Made by a program: the position numbers and the translations under genes. A stretch of DNA of 39,598 bases from Candidatus Rhodoferax randersensis (GTDB lineage: Bacteria > Pseudomonadota > Gammaproteobacteria > Burkholderiales > Burkholderiaceae_C): assembly GCA_016718155.1 (NCBI GenBank), contig JADKEH010000028.1, forward strand, positions 1 to 39,598, written 5' to 3'. The notes beneath the pieces are model-generated. The model saw only the letters and a list, made by a program, of their open reading frames with translations, was not told the origin of the DNA and made no database searches. This document shows positions 8,160 through 16,769 of this stretch, one piece after another (position 1 is the stretch's first letter; each line of letters opens with the position of its first letter).

Positions 8160-9077
8160 TCAGATGTCCGCCAACAATGGGTAGGGCAGCGGCAACACCG
8201 TCAACAACGGGCCGTTGGCCGAGCCCAGGCGCAGTTCAGCCGTGTCGATGGCCGATACCTGGGCCGAGACGATGGCGTCATAGCCACCGCTTGGCGCCAT
8301 GGCGGTCTGGACCACCGTGCCGCAAGGCTGATCAGGGTCAGTTGGCAGGAACACGTCGCCCCCCGCGGACATGGGCGCGTCGCCATGCACCAGGCAGGCC
8401 CGGCGCTTGAGCGTGCCGCGAAACTGGCTGCGTGCCACCACCTCCTGGCCCGGATAGCAGCCCTTTTTGAAGTTGACACCACCGACCGATTCAAAGTTGA
8501 GCATCTGCGGGACAAACGCCTCCACGTTCGGCGAAGTGAGGGTGGCCACGCCGCTGCGCACCTCGCCCCAGGACCATTGCGCCTCGTCCATAAGCTGTCC
8601 TACCGGAACGGGTTCGCCGGCTGGGGCCAGCCACATGGCACGCGCAACCCCGTCGGCGGGATACAAGCCAACCAGAGAGGCGGTACCTACCTGTGTCAGG
8701 GACCATGCCAGGAGTGGTCCAGGCGCTACGGCGTTGATAGCATCGCCGGCCAAACCAAAAAGGGCGAAGTCGGCGGTGGCGTCTGACAACCTGGCTTTGG
8801 CGCGCATCACAAACATCGACAGCCGCTTGAGCGTGCCCGGCAACAGGTCGCGACTGCAGACCAGCAGGACTTCGGTCGGGCTACGTTTGAGACCTATGAA
8901 GCTGGCCAGCATGCGTCCCTTGGGCGAACAGAAGGCGGCCAGCCGCGCTTCGGACATACCAAGCAGCGAGAAGTCCTGCGTCAATTGACCCTGCAGGAAC
9001 TTGGCCGCGTCGTCGCCTTCAACGCGAATCACGCCCAGCGAGAGGAGTGGGGCAACGCCCCGGAATTCAGTACTCAT
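8160..9077 (-). CDS. ygfZ: Folate-binding protein YgfZ (iron-sulfur cluster maintenance)
   Basis: A 305-residue GcvT-like protein. YgfZ uses tetrahydrofolate and supports the assembly or repair of certain Fe-S enzymes. The diagnostic motif Lys-Gly-Cys-Tyr-x-Gly-Gln-Glu is present as KKGCYPGQEV, followed by RSQFRGTLKRR. The N-terminal half contains VIRVEGDDAAKFLQGQLTQD, typical of the family. The start is placed at ATG 9077 (MSTEFRG); an in-frame ATG at 9092 would add five residues. It is divergent from mltG, with about 47 bases between starts, and is the only minus-strand gene in an otherwise plus-strand block. Confidence 0.93.
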   Translation of the reverse strand: MSTEFRGVAPLLSLGVIRVEGDDAAKFLQGQLTQDFSLLGMSEARLAAFCSPKGRMLASFIGLKRSPTEVLLVCSRDLLPGTLKRLSMFVMRAKARLSDATADFALFGLAGDAINAVAPGPLLAWSLTQVGTASLVGLYPADGVARAMWLAPAGEPVPVGQLMDEAQWSWGEVRSGVATLTSPNVEAFVPQMLNFESVGGVNFKKGCYPGQEVVARSQFRGTLKRRACLVHGDAPMSAGGDVFLPTDPDQPCGTVVQTAMAPSGGYDAIVSAQVSAIDTAELRLGSANGPLLTVLPLPYPLLADI

Positions 9078-9124
9078 GGCCTGAATTATCATCGCCGATC
9101 AATCTCACGTAAGGCGGTAGGGCT

Positions 9125-10108
9125 GTGCGTCGTGTTTTTTTGTCTCTGGTGCTGATGCTTGCCATGGGCGCAGGCCTGTGCGCCTGGTGGCTTAATCGCG
9201 ACCTGGCAATGGGCACCGGGACGGTTGATCTGTCGATTGACCCCGGCACCTCGGTTCGCGGGGTGGCGCAGGCGGTTCAGGCTGCAGGGGTCGACGTCGA
9301 GCCGGCATTGCTGTACTGGTGGTTTCGCCTCTCGGGCCAGGCGCGCCAGATTAAGGCCGGCAGCTACGAGCTGGAGCGCGGCGCCACACCCTTGACCCTG
9401 CTGCGCAAGCTGGTACGGGGCGAGGAGGCGCTGCGTGTCCTGACCCTGGTGGAGGGCTGGAACTTCGCCCAGGTGCGCGCCGCGATGGCCCGTGCCGAGC
9501 AACTAAAAGCCGATTCTCAGGGCATGAGCAACCAGGCGATCATGGCGCAGCTCGGACGGCCCGATATTCAACCGGAAGGGCGCTTCTACCCGGACAGCTA
9601 CGCCTATGCCAAGGGCTCAAGTGATCTGGCGCTGCTCAAACGTGCCCTGCACGCCATGGACCATCGACTGGAGGCGGCCTGGAGTCAACGGCTGGCTGAT
9701 ACCCCGCTCAAGACGGCGCACGAGGCCTTGATTCTGGCCAGCATCGTCGAGAAGGAGACCGGTCGAGCGGCCGATCGCGCCATGATTGCTGGCGTGTTTG
9801 CCAACCGGCTGCGCCTGGGGATGCCACTGCAGACCGACCCCTCAGTCATTTATGGACTGGGCGACAAGTTCGACGGCAACTTGCGCAAGCGCGATCTGCT
9901 GCGCGACACGCCCTGGAACACCTACACCCGCGGCGGCCTGCCTCCGACACCGATCGCCATGCCCGGCAAAGCCGCGCTGCTGGCTGCCGTCCAGCCAGCG
10001 CAAACCAAGGCACTGTATTTTGTGGCACGGGGCGACGGCAGCAGTCATTTCAGCAGCAGCCTTGAAGAGCACAATCGGGCAGTCAACAAGTACCAGCGCG
10101 CACCGTGA
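9125..10108 (+). CDS. mltG: Endolytic murein transglycosylase MltG
   Basis: A 327-residue YceG/MltG protein. It cleaves nascent glycan strands at the inner membrane and is thought to set their length. An N-terminal membrane anchor (about residues 4-22) is followed by a LysM-like part and then the catalytic YceG domain. The catalytic Glu lies in ASIVEKETGRAADRAMIAGV, followed by FANRLRLGMPLQTDPSVIYG, both hallmarks of the family; the C-terminal YFVARGDGSSHFS is also typical. The start is GTG at 9125 (MRRVFLSLVL), with a GTAGGG element just upstream. First gene of the plus-strand operon that continues with tmk seven bases later; mltG-tmk-holB is a common proteobacterial order. Confidence 0.95.
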   Translation: MRRVFLSLVLMLAMGAGLCAWWLNRDLAMGTGTVDLSIDPGTSVRGVAQAVQAAGVDVEPALLYWWFRLSGQARQIKAGSYELERGATPLTLLRKLVRGEEALRVLTLVEGWNFAQVRAAMARAEQLKADSQGMSNQAIMAQLGRPDIQPEGRFYPDSYAYAKGSSDLALLKRALHAMDHRLEAAWSQRLADTPLKTAHEALILASIVEKETGRAADRAMIAGVFANRLRLGMPLQTDPSVIYGLGDKFDGNLRKRDLLRDTPWNTYTRGGLPPTPIAMPGKAALLAAVQPAQTKALYFVARGDGSSHFSSSLEEHNRAVNKYQRAP

Positions 10109-10115
10109 TCACAGC

Positions 10116-10763
10116 ATGACCAATAGCGGAGTTTTCATCAGTTTCGAGGGCATCGACGGTGCCGGCAAGTCAACCCATATCGAAGATCTGGCCAACGCGT
10201 TCAGGGCGCGGGGCAGGGTGGTCACCCTGACGCGCGAGCCCGGAGGCACCCCACTCGCTGAAAAACTGCGTGCCATTTTCCTGAACGACGCGATGGACGC
10301 GATGACCGAGGCGCTACTGGTTTTCGCGGCGCGGCGCGACCACTTGCAGCAGTGCATCGAGCCCGCTCTGGCGCGCGGTGACGTGGTGCTGTGCGACCGC
10401 TTTACCGACGCCACCTTCGCCTACCAGGGGTTTGGCCGCGGCTTCGACCAGCAGGTGCTGTCGGTGCTGGAACAATGGGTTCAGTCCCTGCCTGGCCCGA
10501 GCGAGCCAGCCGTTCGACAACCAAACCTGACCATCTGGTTCGATCTCAGCGCCGAGCTTGCAGCGCAGAGGCTGGTCGGCGCGCGCCAGCCGGACAAGAT
10601 CGAAGCCGAGCCGATTGAGTTCTTTCAGCGCGTCGTGGCGGGTTATGCCGCGCGCGCCGCCGAGTTCCCCGAACGCTTTGCCCGCATTGATGCATCCTTC
10701 AGCCGGGAGGCCGTGTGGCAAGGCGTGCTGGACGCAGTCAGGTCACACGGATGGCTGGCATGA
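10116..10763 (+). CDS. tmk: Thymidylate kinase
   Basis: A 215-residue enzyme converting dTMP to dTDP with ATP, essential for dTTP supply. Seen are the P-loop GIDGAGKST near residue 12, the DRx motif in LCDRFTDATFAYQGFGRG, and a C-terminal LID-like stretch with VGARQPDKIEAEP. Length is normal (about 205-215). The start ATG 10116 is seven bases after the mltG stop; a longer in-frame extension overlapping mltG is rejected. The TGA overlaps the ATG of holB. Confidence 0.96.
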   Translation: MTNSGVFISFEGIDGAGKSTHIEDLANAFRARGRVVTLTREPGGTPLAEKLRAIFLNDAMDAMTEALLVFAARRDHLQQCIEPALARGDVVLCDRFTDATFAYQGFGRGFDQQVLSVLEQWVQSLPGPSEPAVRQPNLTIWFDLSAELAAQRLVGARQPDKIEAEPIEFFQRVVAGYAARAAEFPERFARIDASFSREAVWQGVLDAVRSHGWLA

Positions 10764-11779
10764 GCGCACCCGAACTGGCCCCCTGGATCGCGCTCCAGGC
10801 TCGTCAATTGCTCAGCCAGCGCGGTCACGCCTGGCTGCTGGCGGGCCCAAGCGGCCTGGGGCAGTACAGTCTGGCCATGGAACTGGTGCGCGCTTGGCTG
10901 TGCGATCAGCCTGGTCTCGGCGGTGCCTGCCGGGCCTGCGGCAGTTGCCATGCCATTGATGTGCGCACGCACGCCGACTTGTGCGTGCTGATGCCTGAGA
11001 CCTCGATGTTGGAGCTGGCTTGGCCCTTGAGCGAACGGGCACAAAGCGAGATTGACGAGAAAAAACGCAAGGCCAGCAAGGAGATTCGTGTCGAGGCGAT
11101 GCGTGACGCGGTCGAGTTTTCGCAACGCACCAGTGCCCGTGGGCGCGGCAAGGCCGTGCTGGTTTTTCCGGCCGAGCGCATGAACGCCATCACCGCCAAT
11201 GCCTTGCTCAAGACCTTGGAAGAGCCGCCCGGCGATGTCAAGTTCGTGCTGGCCAGTGGCGCCGCCCACCTGTTGTTGCCCACCATTCGCAGCCGTTGCC
11301 TGGGTCACAACATGGTGTGGCCCGATGATGAGAGCGCCAACGCTTGGGTGCAATCACAGGGACTCTCGGGTGACGATGCCACCGTGCTGTTGCGTGCCGC
11401 CGGTGGGCGACCGGATGACGCACTGGCGCTGGCGCTAAGCGGACGCAGTGCCAGCTCGTGGCGCCAGTTTCCGACCGCCATGGCGCGTGGCGACGCAACG
11501 TGGGTCAGGGACTGGAGTGCCGCCCAGATCGTCGACGCCATGCAAAAACTATGTCACGACATGGCAGCCGCCCTGACAGGAGCCAGGCCACGCTTTTTCG
11601 AGACTGCGGATCTGCCAGCAGGCGGCTCACTGCCCGCCCTGACGGCCTGGTCAAAAGCACTTGCGAAGACTTTGCGCACCGTAGAGCACCCCTTCAACCC
11701 CGGTTTAATGCAGGAGGCCCTTGTGAGCCAAGCCCAATCGGCCCTAAACTCAAAGCCCCAGGTTTCATTTCCCGTATGA
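10760..11779 (+). CDS. holB: DNA polymerase III delta' subunit
   Basis: A 339-residue clamp-loader delta' subunit. It forms part of the complex that loads the sliding clamp onto primed DNA. The P-loop region is degenerate (GPSGLGQYS in place of GxxGxGKT), as expected for delta', which does not hydrolyse ATP. A zinc-binding cluster is visible as CDQPGLGGACRACGSCH, and the sensor-like TIRSRC and LLKTLEEPP motifs are intact. The start ATG 10760 overlaps the tmk stop (ATGA); ATG 10751 is an alternative. The stop overlaps the start of the PilZ gene in the same way. Confidence 0.95.
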   Translation: MSAPELAPWIALQARQLLSQRGHAWLLAGPSGLGQYSLAMELVRAWLCDQPGLGGACRACGSCHAIDVRTHADLCVLMPETSMLELAWPLSERAQSEIDEKKRKASKEIRVEAMRDAVEFSQRTSARGRGKAVLVFPAERMNAITANALLKTLEEPPGDVKFVLASGAAHLLLPTIRSRCLGHNMVWPDDESANAWVQSQGLSGDDATVLLRAAGGRPDDALALALSGRSASSWRQFPTAMARGDATWVRDWSAAQIVDAMQKLCHDMAAALTGARPRFFETADLPAGGSLPALTAWSKALAKTLRTVEHPFNPGLMQEALVSQAQSALNSKPQVSFPV

Positions 11780-12138
11780 GCACACCAACTCCAACGCCTC
11801 CTCGTCCCAGCGTCATCCAGTTGGCCATCAAGGAACGCGCAGCCTTGTATGCGGCCTACATTCCCTTGTTCACCGAGGGCGGTATCTTTATCCCCACCGC
11901 GCGGGACTATCGACTGGGCGACGACGTCTATGTGTTGCTGTCCCTGCCCGAGGACCCGCAACGTTACCCTGTAGCAGGCAAGGTGGCCTGGGTGACCCCC
12001 GCCAAAGCGGCAAACAACCGCACCCAGGGGGTTGGCATTCAGTTCCCGAAAGATGAAAAGTCTCACGCACTGAAGCTCAAGATTGAAGAAATTCTGGGTT
12101 CGCACATGGCGTCGGACCGTCCAACACAAACCATTTGA
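11776..12138 (+). CDS. pilZ: PilZ-domain protein (type IV pilus PilZ-like)
   Basis: A 120-residue single-domain PilZ protein, encoded between holB and tatD as in Pseudomonas and many betaproteobacteria. It has the PilZ barrel strands (for example FTEGGIFIPTARDYRLGDDV and GKVAWVTP, then QGVGIQFP) but no RxxxR motif and no clear D/NxSxxG motif. This resembles the founding PilZ subtype, which is needed for type IV pili and does not bind c-di-GMP directly; that reading rests on family knowledge. ATGA overlap with holB. It may act with the GspE/PilB-type ATPase 1.7 kb downstream. Confidence 0.88.
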   Translation: MSTPTPTPPRPSVIQLAIKERAALYAAYIPLFTEGGIFIPTARDYRLGDDVYVLLSLPEDPQRYPVAGKVAWVTPAKAANNRTQGVGIQFPKDEKSHALKLKIEEILGSHMASDRPTQTI

Positions 12139-12217
12139 ACCCGTTTCCCAAGGGGTGGTGGCATTACCGCTGCGACAATCCCTTGCCATTCCGCGGGTTG
12201 GCATTATTGGACGCTCG

Positions 12218-13012
12218 ATGTTTACCGATTCTCACTGCCACCTGAGTTTTCCGGAATTGGCGCAGCAGCTGCCGGCGATTCGCTTGGCGATGGCGCAGGC
12301 CCAAGTCGCCCGTGCACTGTGCATCTGCACAACGCTGGAGGAATTCCCCGCCGTTCATGACCTGGCAATGGAGCATGACAACTTCTGGGCCACCGTCGGC
12401 GTGCATCCCGACAATGAAGGCGTGCGCGAGCCGTCTGTCAGCGATCTGATTGCTCTGGGCGCCCGCTCTAGAGTGGTCGGCATAGGTGAGACCGGACTGG
12501 ACTACTACCGCCTGGGTCAACGAACGGTCGCCGACATGGCCTGGCAACGGGAGCGTTTTCGGACCCACATTCGAGCCGCCAGAGCGCTGAAGAAGCCGCT
12601 CGTCATTCATACCCGAAGTGCTTCAAGCGATACTTTGGCGGTGCTGCGGGAGGAGGGCGAAGACGGCGGTTCGGGCTGTGCTGGTGGCGTGTTTCATTGC
12701 TTCACGGAAACTGCGGCGGTGGCTCGCGCAGCACTGGACCTTGGTTTCTACATTTCTTTTTCTGGAATTCTGACCTTCAAGAGCGCGCGGGATCTGCGTG
12801 ACGTGGCCTCGTTTGTGCCGCTCGACCGCATGCTGATCGAGACCGACAGCCCCTATTTGGCACCGGTTCCCCACCGGGGCAAGACCAATAACCCGTCGTT
12901 CGTCCCGTTCGTCGCTGCGACGTTGGCTTCACTGCGGGGCTTGCCGCTTGAGACCATTGCGGCGCTGACCACTGAAAACTTCGAGACCCTGTTTGCGGGA
13001 GTGAAGGCATGA
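12218..13012 (+). CDS. tatD: TatD-family metal-dependent hydrolase (DNase)
   Basis: A 264-residue amidohydrolase-fold protein of the TatD/YcfH group, which acts as a metal-dependent nuclease and possibly in D-aminoacyl hydrolysis. Metal and active-site motifs are all present: DSHCHL at the N-terminus, VGIGETGLDYY, KPLVIHTR, FHCFTET and MLIETDSPYLAP. The start is ATG 12218 (MFTDSHCHL), which is right for the family; the in-frame extension overlapping the PilZ gene is rejected. Its TGA overlaps the ATG of the ankyrin-repeat gene. Same order as in Pseudomonas: holB-pilZ-tatD. Confidence 0.94.
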   Translation: MFTDSHCHLSFPELAQQLPAIRLAMAQAQVARALCICTTLEEFPAVHDLAMEHDNFWATVGVHPDNEGVREPSVSDLIALGARSRVVGIGETGLDYYRLGQRTVADMAWQRERFRTHIRAARALKKPLVIHTRSASSDTLAVLREEGEDGGSGCAGGVFHCFTETAAVARAALDLGFYISFSGILTFKSARDLRDVASFVPLDRMLIETDSPYLAPVPHRGKTNNPSFVPFVAATLASLRGLPLETIAALTTENFETLFAGVKA

Positions 13013-13692
13013 GTCAGGCATGCCATTTGAACCTAACTCAATACATTAAGTATTGTCTTTATGTAGCTGTTATTGCTTGTTTTTCTCTCGCGATGGCAGG
13101 ATCATACGACGATTTTTTTGTCGCCATCAAACAAGATGACACCAACACCATACGGGCACTGCTTCAACGTGGGTTTGACCCCAACACGCGCAACCCGGAC
13201 GGCGAGCACGCGCTGGCGCTGGCGATTCGCGAACCTTCGCCGAAGGTGGCGGTGTTGCTGGTTGAGACGCCACGGGTTGATCTGGATGCCCTTAACCAGC
13301 ATGACGAGAGCCCGCTCATGTTGGCATCGCTCAAAGGTCAACGTCAGCTGTGTGAACAACTCATTGCCAAGGGCGCAGGTGTCAACAAGCCCGGCTGGAC
13401 TCCGCTGCACTACGCCGCCACGCATGGGCATGTGGACATCATGAACCTGCTGCTTGAACAACACGCTTACATTGACGCCGCGTCGCCCAACGGCAGCACA
13501 CCCCTGATGATGGCCGCCTTTTATGGCACACCGGCTGCGGTGAAAGTCTTGCTCGAAGCCGGTGCGGACCCGTTACTGAAGAACGATCAGGGCTTGACCG
13601 CGATTGACTTCGCTAACCGCGCCCAGCGTACTGAGTCGGCTGACTTGATTGCTGCGTTTGTCCGCAGTCTGCAGCCTCGGGGGAAATGGTGA
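13009..13692 (+). CDS. Exported ankyrin-repeat protein
   Basis: A 227-residue protein starting with a hydrophobic segment (about residues 13-30) that reads as a signal peptide with AMA-GS cleavage. The rest is made of roughly five ankyrin repeats, the clearest being GWTPLHYAATHGHVDIMNLL and GSTPLMMAAFYGTPAAVKVL, each followed by a DA/GADP-type turn. Ankyrin repeats mediate protein contacts; the partner is unknown and a periplasmic location is inferred. It overlaps tatD by ATGA and is the last gene of the mltG-tmk-holB-pilZ-tatD operon. The first 90 bases are more AT-rich than the surroundings. Confidence 0.85.
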   Translation: MSQACHLNLTQYIKYCLYVAVIACFSLAMAGSYDDFFVAIKQDDTNTIRALLQRGFDPNTRNPDGEHALALAIREPSPKVAVLLVETPRVDLDALNQHDESPLMLASLKGQRQLCEQLIAKGAGVNKPGWTPLHYAATHGHVDIMNLLLEQHAYIDAASPNGSTPLMMAAFYGTPAAVKVLLEAGADPLLKNDQGLTAIDFANRAQRTESADLIAAFVRSLQPRGKW

Positions 13693-13774
13693 ATTCTGTG
13701 ATGCGGATCAATGCCCAACATGCTGCCGAGGGTACGCTGGAACCTGACGCAGGCCAGTTGTTGGTCTTACTGTA

Positions 13775-13802
13775 ACTTCATACGATGTATATTATGTTAA
13801 GT
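13775..13802. other. dif: Candidate XerCD dif site (chromosome dimer resolution)
   Basis: A 28-base block with the layout of a proteobacterial dif site: a divergent XerC arm ACTTCATACGA, the six-base centre TGTATA and the XerD arm TTATGTTAAGT. The centre and the XerD arm match E. coli dif except for one base (E. coli has TTATGTTAAAT). It lies in the 147-base gap between the ankyrin gene and the GspE/PilB ATPase gene, and the dominant coding strand changes around this point. FtsK-activated XerC/XerD would recombine sister chromosomes here. The XerC arm is weaker, as is common. Identified by eye. Confidence 0.8.
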
Positions 13803-13839
13803 CATAAATTGGCCCAGTTGACCCGGCAAAGGATCGAGC

Positions 13840-15774
13840 ATGCCGGTTGACCAGTGGGCCACCACCTCGCCCAGTCCACTTACAGACTCCCCTTCCAGCC
13901 CGGCGTCGAGCAACATGCTTGAGTTGCTGACGCAGATTGATGCCGCACGCAGCGCCCCCTTTAGAACGCTTGCGGAATCGCTGCTTGATCTCAAGCTGTT
14001 GAAGCCTGGGGTGGTCGCGCAGTTCGATGCGCACCCGGATGCCTACGCTCGCACGGCCGAGAAGTCCCTGGTCGAGGCTGGGCTGCTGACCGAACTCGAA
14101 CTGGAGCATGCGAGGGCGCACATGCTCAACACGCCGGAGGTCAATGCCAGTCAGTTTCAGGTCGAGCCGGCTGCTCTGGAACGGCTCACCTGGTCCACCG
14201 CATTGAGCCACCATGTGCTGCCGCTTGGGGTCGCCAACGGTGTTCTGTTTGTGGCTTCTCCGGCCCCAATTCGGCGCGAAATCGAGCTGCAGTTGGGTGT
14301 TATTGCTGATTGCCTGGTGTCTCTGGTTTGGGCCCCAAAAGATCAGATCGACCGCCGCCTGGCCCTGGAGAACCATGCCCAAATGCCGCAGGGATCTGGC
14401 ACCGCCGTCAAGATCGATCCCCACCACAGACCGGACGATGCGAACACGCTTGATGTCCACGCCTTGCTCAATCAGGCGCTTGGAGAAATCAAGAGCGCGG
14501 GCGGGCCTGAACAGGTTAGCGCGGTCAACGAGAGCTCCAGTGTCATCAAGTTGGTGACGCGCATGATTACCGAGGCCTATGAGCAAGGAGCCTCGGATAT
14601 TCACATCGAAACGAATCCGGGCGACGAAATCTCCCGGGTTCGCTTTCGCAAGGACGGCGATCTGGAAGAGTACCTGCAACTGCCGCTCGCCATACGGGCT
14701 GCGATTGTGTCGCGCATCAAGATCATGAGTCGGCTCGATATTGCCGAACGCCGCCGACCGCAGGACGGTAAGATCAACTTCAACGAGTTCACAAACATCA
14801 AACTGGAGCTGCGCGTTGCGATTCTGCCGACCCACGACAACCTTGAAGATGTGGTCATGCGGCTGCTGGCGTCCTCCAAACCGATACCCCTGCAGCAACT
14901 TGGATTCTCTGCACGCGATGACCAGATCATCAAGCGATTGACGGAACGGCCCTTCGGTCTGATCCTGGCGTGTGGTCCAACCGGCTCCGGGAAGACCACC
15001 ACCCTGCACTCGCTGCTGGCCCACATCAACACCGACAACCGCAAAATCTGGACCGCCGAGGACCCGATCGAGATCACCCAGAAGGGCTTGCGCCAGTTGC
15101 AGGTCAATCCCAAGATCGGCGTCACATTTGCTTCAGCCATGCGGGCCTTTCTGCGGGCCGATCCGGACGTGATCATGATCGGCGAAGTGCGCGATCAGGA
15201 AACGGCAGGTATCTGCATCGAGGCCTCCCTGACCGGTCACCTGGTCCTGTCGACGCTGCACACGAACAGCGCCGCCGAAAGCGTCATCCGCCTGCTCGAC
15301 TTGGGCATGGATCCGATGAATTTCGGTGACTCGCTGGTTGGTATCGTGGCACAACGCCTGGTACGAGGCCTGTGCAAGCACTGCTCCCAGACGCATTGGC
15401 TGTCTCCTGACGAGGTCGAATCAATGGTGCGGGAATATGTGGAAGGCACCGCCTTGACCATGGACGAGGGTCGCGAGCGGCTTTTCCCGACCGTCGCAGC
15501 CGAGAAAAACCTGCCCGACGGTGCCCCGCCCTCAACACGAGTTGCGGTCGGCTGCGAGCGCTGCGCCAACACTGGCTACAAAGGACGCACAGGGATCTAC
15601 GAGGTCCTGGAGAACGTTGGGGCGATGAAGCTCAAGATTCAGGCTCGCGCCCCCACCAACGAAATTTTCCTGGAGGCATCACGCGCGGGTATGCGCACCC
15701 TGAAGCAAGATGCGCTGGAAAAGGTCGTGGCTGGGCTGATTGACCTCAAACAGGCGCGCACGGTCTACGCCTGA
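13840..15774 (+). CDS. GspE/PilB-type secretion or pilus ATPase
   Basis: A 644-residue hexameric ATPase of the type II secretion/type IV pilus family, which drives pseudopilus or pilus assembly from the inner membrane's cytoplasmic face. Seen in order: an N-terminal T2SSE_N/MshEN-like domain (about residues 25-190), the Asp-box region RVRFRKDGDLEEYL, Walker A GPTGSGKTTTL near residue 380, Walker B ADPDVIMIGEVRD near 440, a His box in GHLVLSTLHTNSAAE, and a zinc tetracysteine pair CKHC (about 512) and CERC (about 572) followed by GYKGRTGIYEVL. AAAGGA seven bases upstream supports the ATG. No pilC, pilD or gsp partner is adjacent, so PilB and GspE cannot be told apart. The dif-like site is just upstream. 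Confidence 0.9.
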   Translation: MPVDQWATTSPSPLTDSPSSPASSNMLELLTQIDAARSAPFRTLAESLLDLKLLKPGVVAQFDAHPDAYARTAEKSLVEAGLLTELELEHARAHMLNTPEVNASQFQVEPAALERLTWSTALSHHVLPLGVANGVLFVASPAPIRREIELQLGVIADCLVSLVWAPKDQIDRRLALENHAQMPQGSGTAVKIDPHHRPDDANTLDVHALLNQALGEIKSAGGPEQVSAVNESSSVIKLVTRMITEAYEQGASDIHIETNPGDEISRVRFRKDGDLEEYLQLPLAIRAAIVSRIKIMSRLDIAERRRPQDGKINFNEFTNIKLELRVAILPTHDNLEDVVMRLLASSKPIPLQQLGFSARDDQIIKRLTERPFGLILACGPTGSGKTTTLHSLLAHINTDNRKIWTAEDPIEITQKGLRQLQVNPKIGVTFASAMRAFLRADPDVIMIGEVRDQETAGICIEASLTGHLVLSTLHTNSAAESVIRLLDLGMDPMNFGDSLVGIVAQRLVRGLCKHCSQTHWLSPDEVESMVREYVEGTALTMDEGRERLFPTVAAEKNLPDGAPPSTRVAVGCERCANTGYKGRTGIYEVLENVGAMKLKIQARAPTNEIFLEASRAGMRTLKQDALEKVVAGLIDLKQARTVYA

Positions 15775-15856
15775 CGGCAATATACCCAGCTACCCAGCGC
15801 ACACTCGGCGTCACGCCCGCGGGCGGCATCTGGATGCGCCAAGCGCACAGCACAGG

Positions 15857-16769
15857 TCAGGAAACCTGGAACGACACGGTGGGAACGTTCTGGTCGGCGA
15901 AGGAGGCGCCCAGCGCAATTTCGCCGCGCCCGTGCAGCACGCATTCATCGCGCCGCAGCAGCAGGTCTGAGCCACCGCCCGAGAACCTCACCCAGCAGCC
16001 ATAGGAGCTGACATCGACCAGCATTACAGAACCATTGCGCCAATCGATTCGAGCATGGGTGCGCGAGACGCGTGGATCATTGACTGAAAACTCAACCTGT
16101 CGAACGCGCCCAATGTGGATGGGTAGCTCAAATGAGCGAAACGTCTTGGTCTCGCCAGCACAGGACAGCTCCACCTGTCCGCCCAGGACATCATGCTTGT
16201 TGATGTCAAACATGGGGTCCAGAGTTGCTTGCATGGTCAGAAAATCGGATTGTGCTTCCTCATGCCACTCGATCTGATAAACCGAGCACGGCTCCGCGCG
16301 GCCCCGCACGTGGATCGGCCCGAGTACGCGAAACCGCACACCGTCGGGCTCCCGCACCCTCCAAGGCAGCGCTGCTGGCCCAGATCTGGTGCGCACCACT
16401 CAAGTCACTCAGGCGTGAAGCGACATTGACGGCATCGCCGTAACAATCGTCAGCGACAATTTCCACATCACCGCTGGCCACGCCGATCCGGATCGGCAGG
16501 CGCGGCATCTCGGGTGACTGTAAAACGCGTTCCTGTTGTTTGCGCTGCATTTCGACCACCGCGTCAATCGCACACGCATTGCTGGGGAACAAGGCCAGCA
16601 CGCCATCCCCCATGGTCTTGACAACACGCCCACTATTCGACTCGCATACCGAGCCGATCCACTGCGTGACTTCCCGGACGACCTGGGTGGCCTTGACATT
16701 GCCCAACGCTTCAAAAACGCCTGTACTCCCAATCAGGTCTGTGAATACAACAGTTGAATGAACGCTCAT
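15857..16769 (-). CDS. Class III adenylate/guanylate cyclase with FHA domain, interrupted by a frameshift
   Basis: Two overlapping frames carry the two halves of one gene. The 5' frame (from ATG 16769) holds a class III cyclase catalytic domain: VVFTDLIGSTGVFEALG (metal Asp), VVKTMGDGVLALFPS (second metal Asp) and GDAVNVASRLSDLSGAHQIW. The 3' frame, ending at 15857, resumes with RFRVLGPIHVRGRAEP and EPCSVYQIEWHEE, the usual cyclase end, and then an FHA phosphothreonine-binding domain (HIGRVRQVEFSVNDPRVSRTHA). The frames switch within about 16350-16375, where one extra base would explain the break; removing it gives a 303-residue protein. It could be an assembly error or a decayed gene. Likely role: cyclic-nucleotide signalling tied to phosphoprotein binding. 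Convergent with the ATPase gene. Confidence 0.82.

Noticed and set aside
9786..10115. In-frame N-terminal extension of thymidylate kinase
   Set aside because: It overlaps the mltG coding region and adds about 110 residues that no family member has.
13772..13806. A loxP-like sequence
   Set aside because: The left arm (TAACTTCATA) recalls loxP, but the right arm is not its inverted copy, and the block fits a XerCD dif site better.
13792..15024. A 410-codon open frame on the minus strand
   Set aside because: It lies antisense to the GspE/PilB ATPase gene, shows no recognisable domain, and long antisense frames are common in high-GC DNA.
16536..16761. Small plus-strand frames opposite the cyclase gene
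   Set aside because: Shadows of the conserved cyclase domain, without ribosome binding site or domain.
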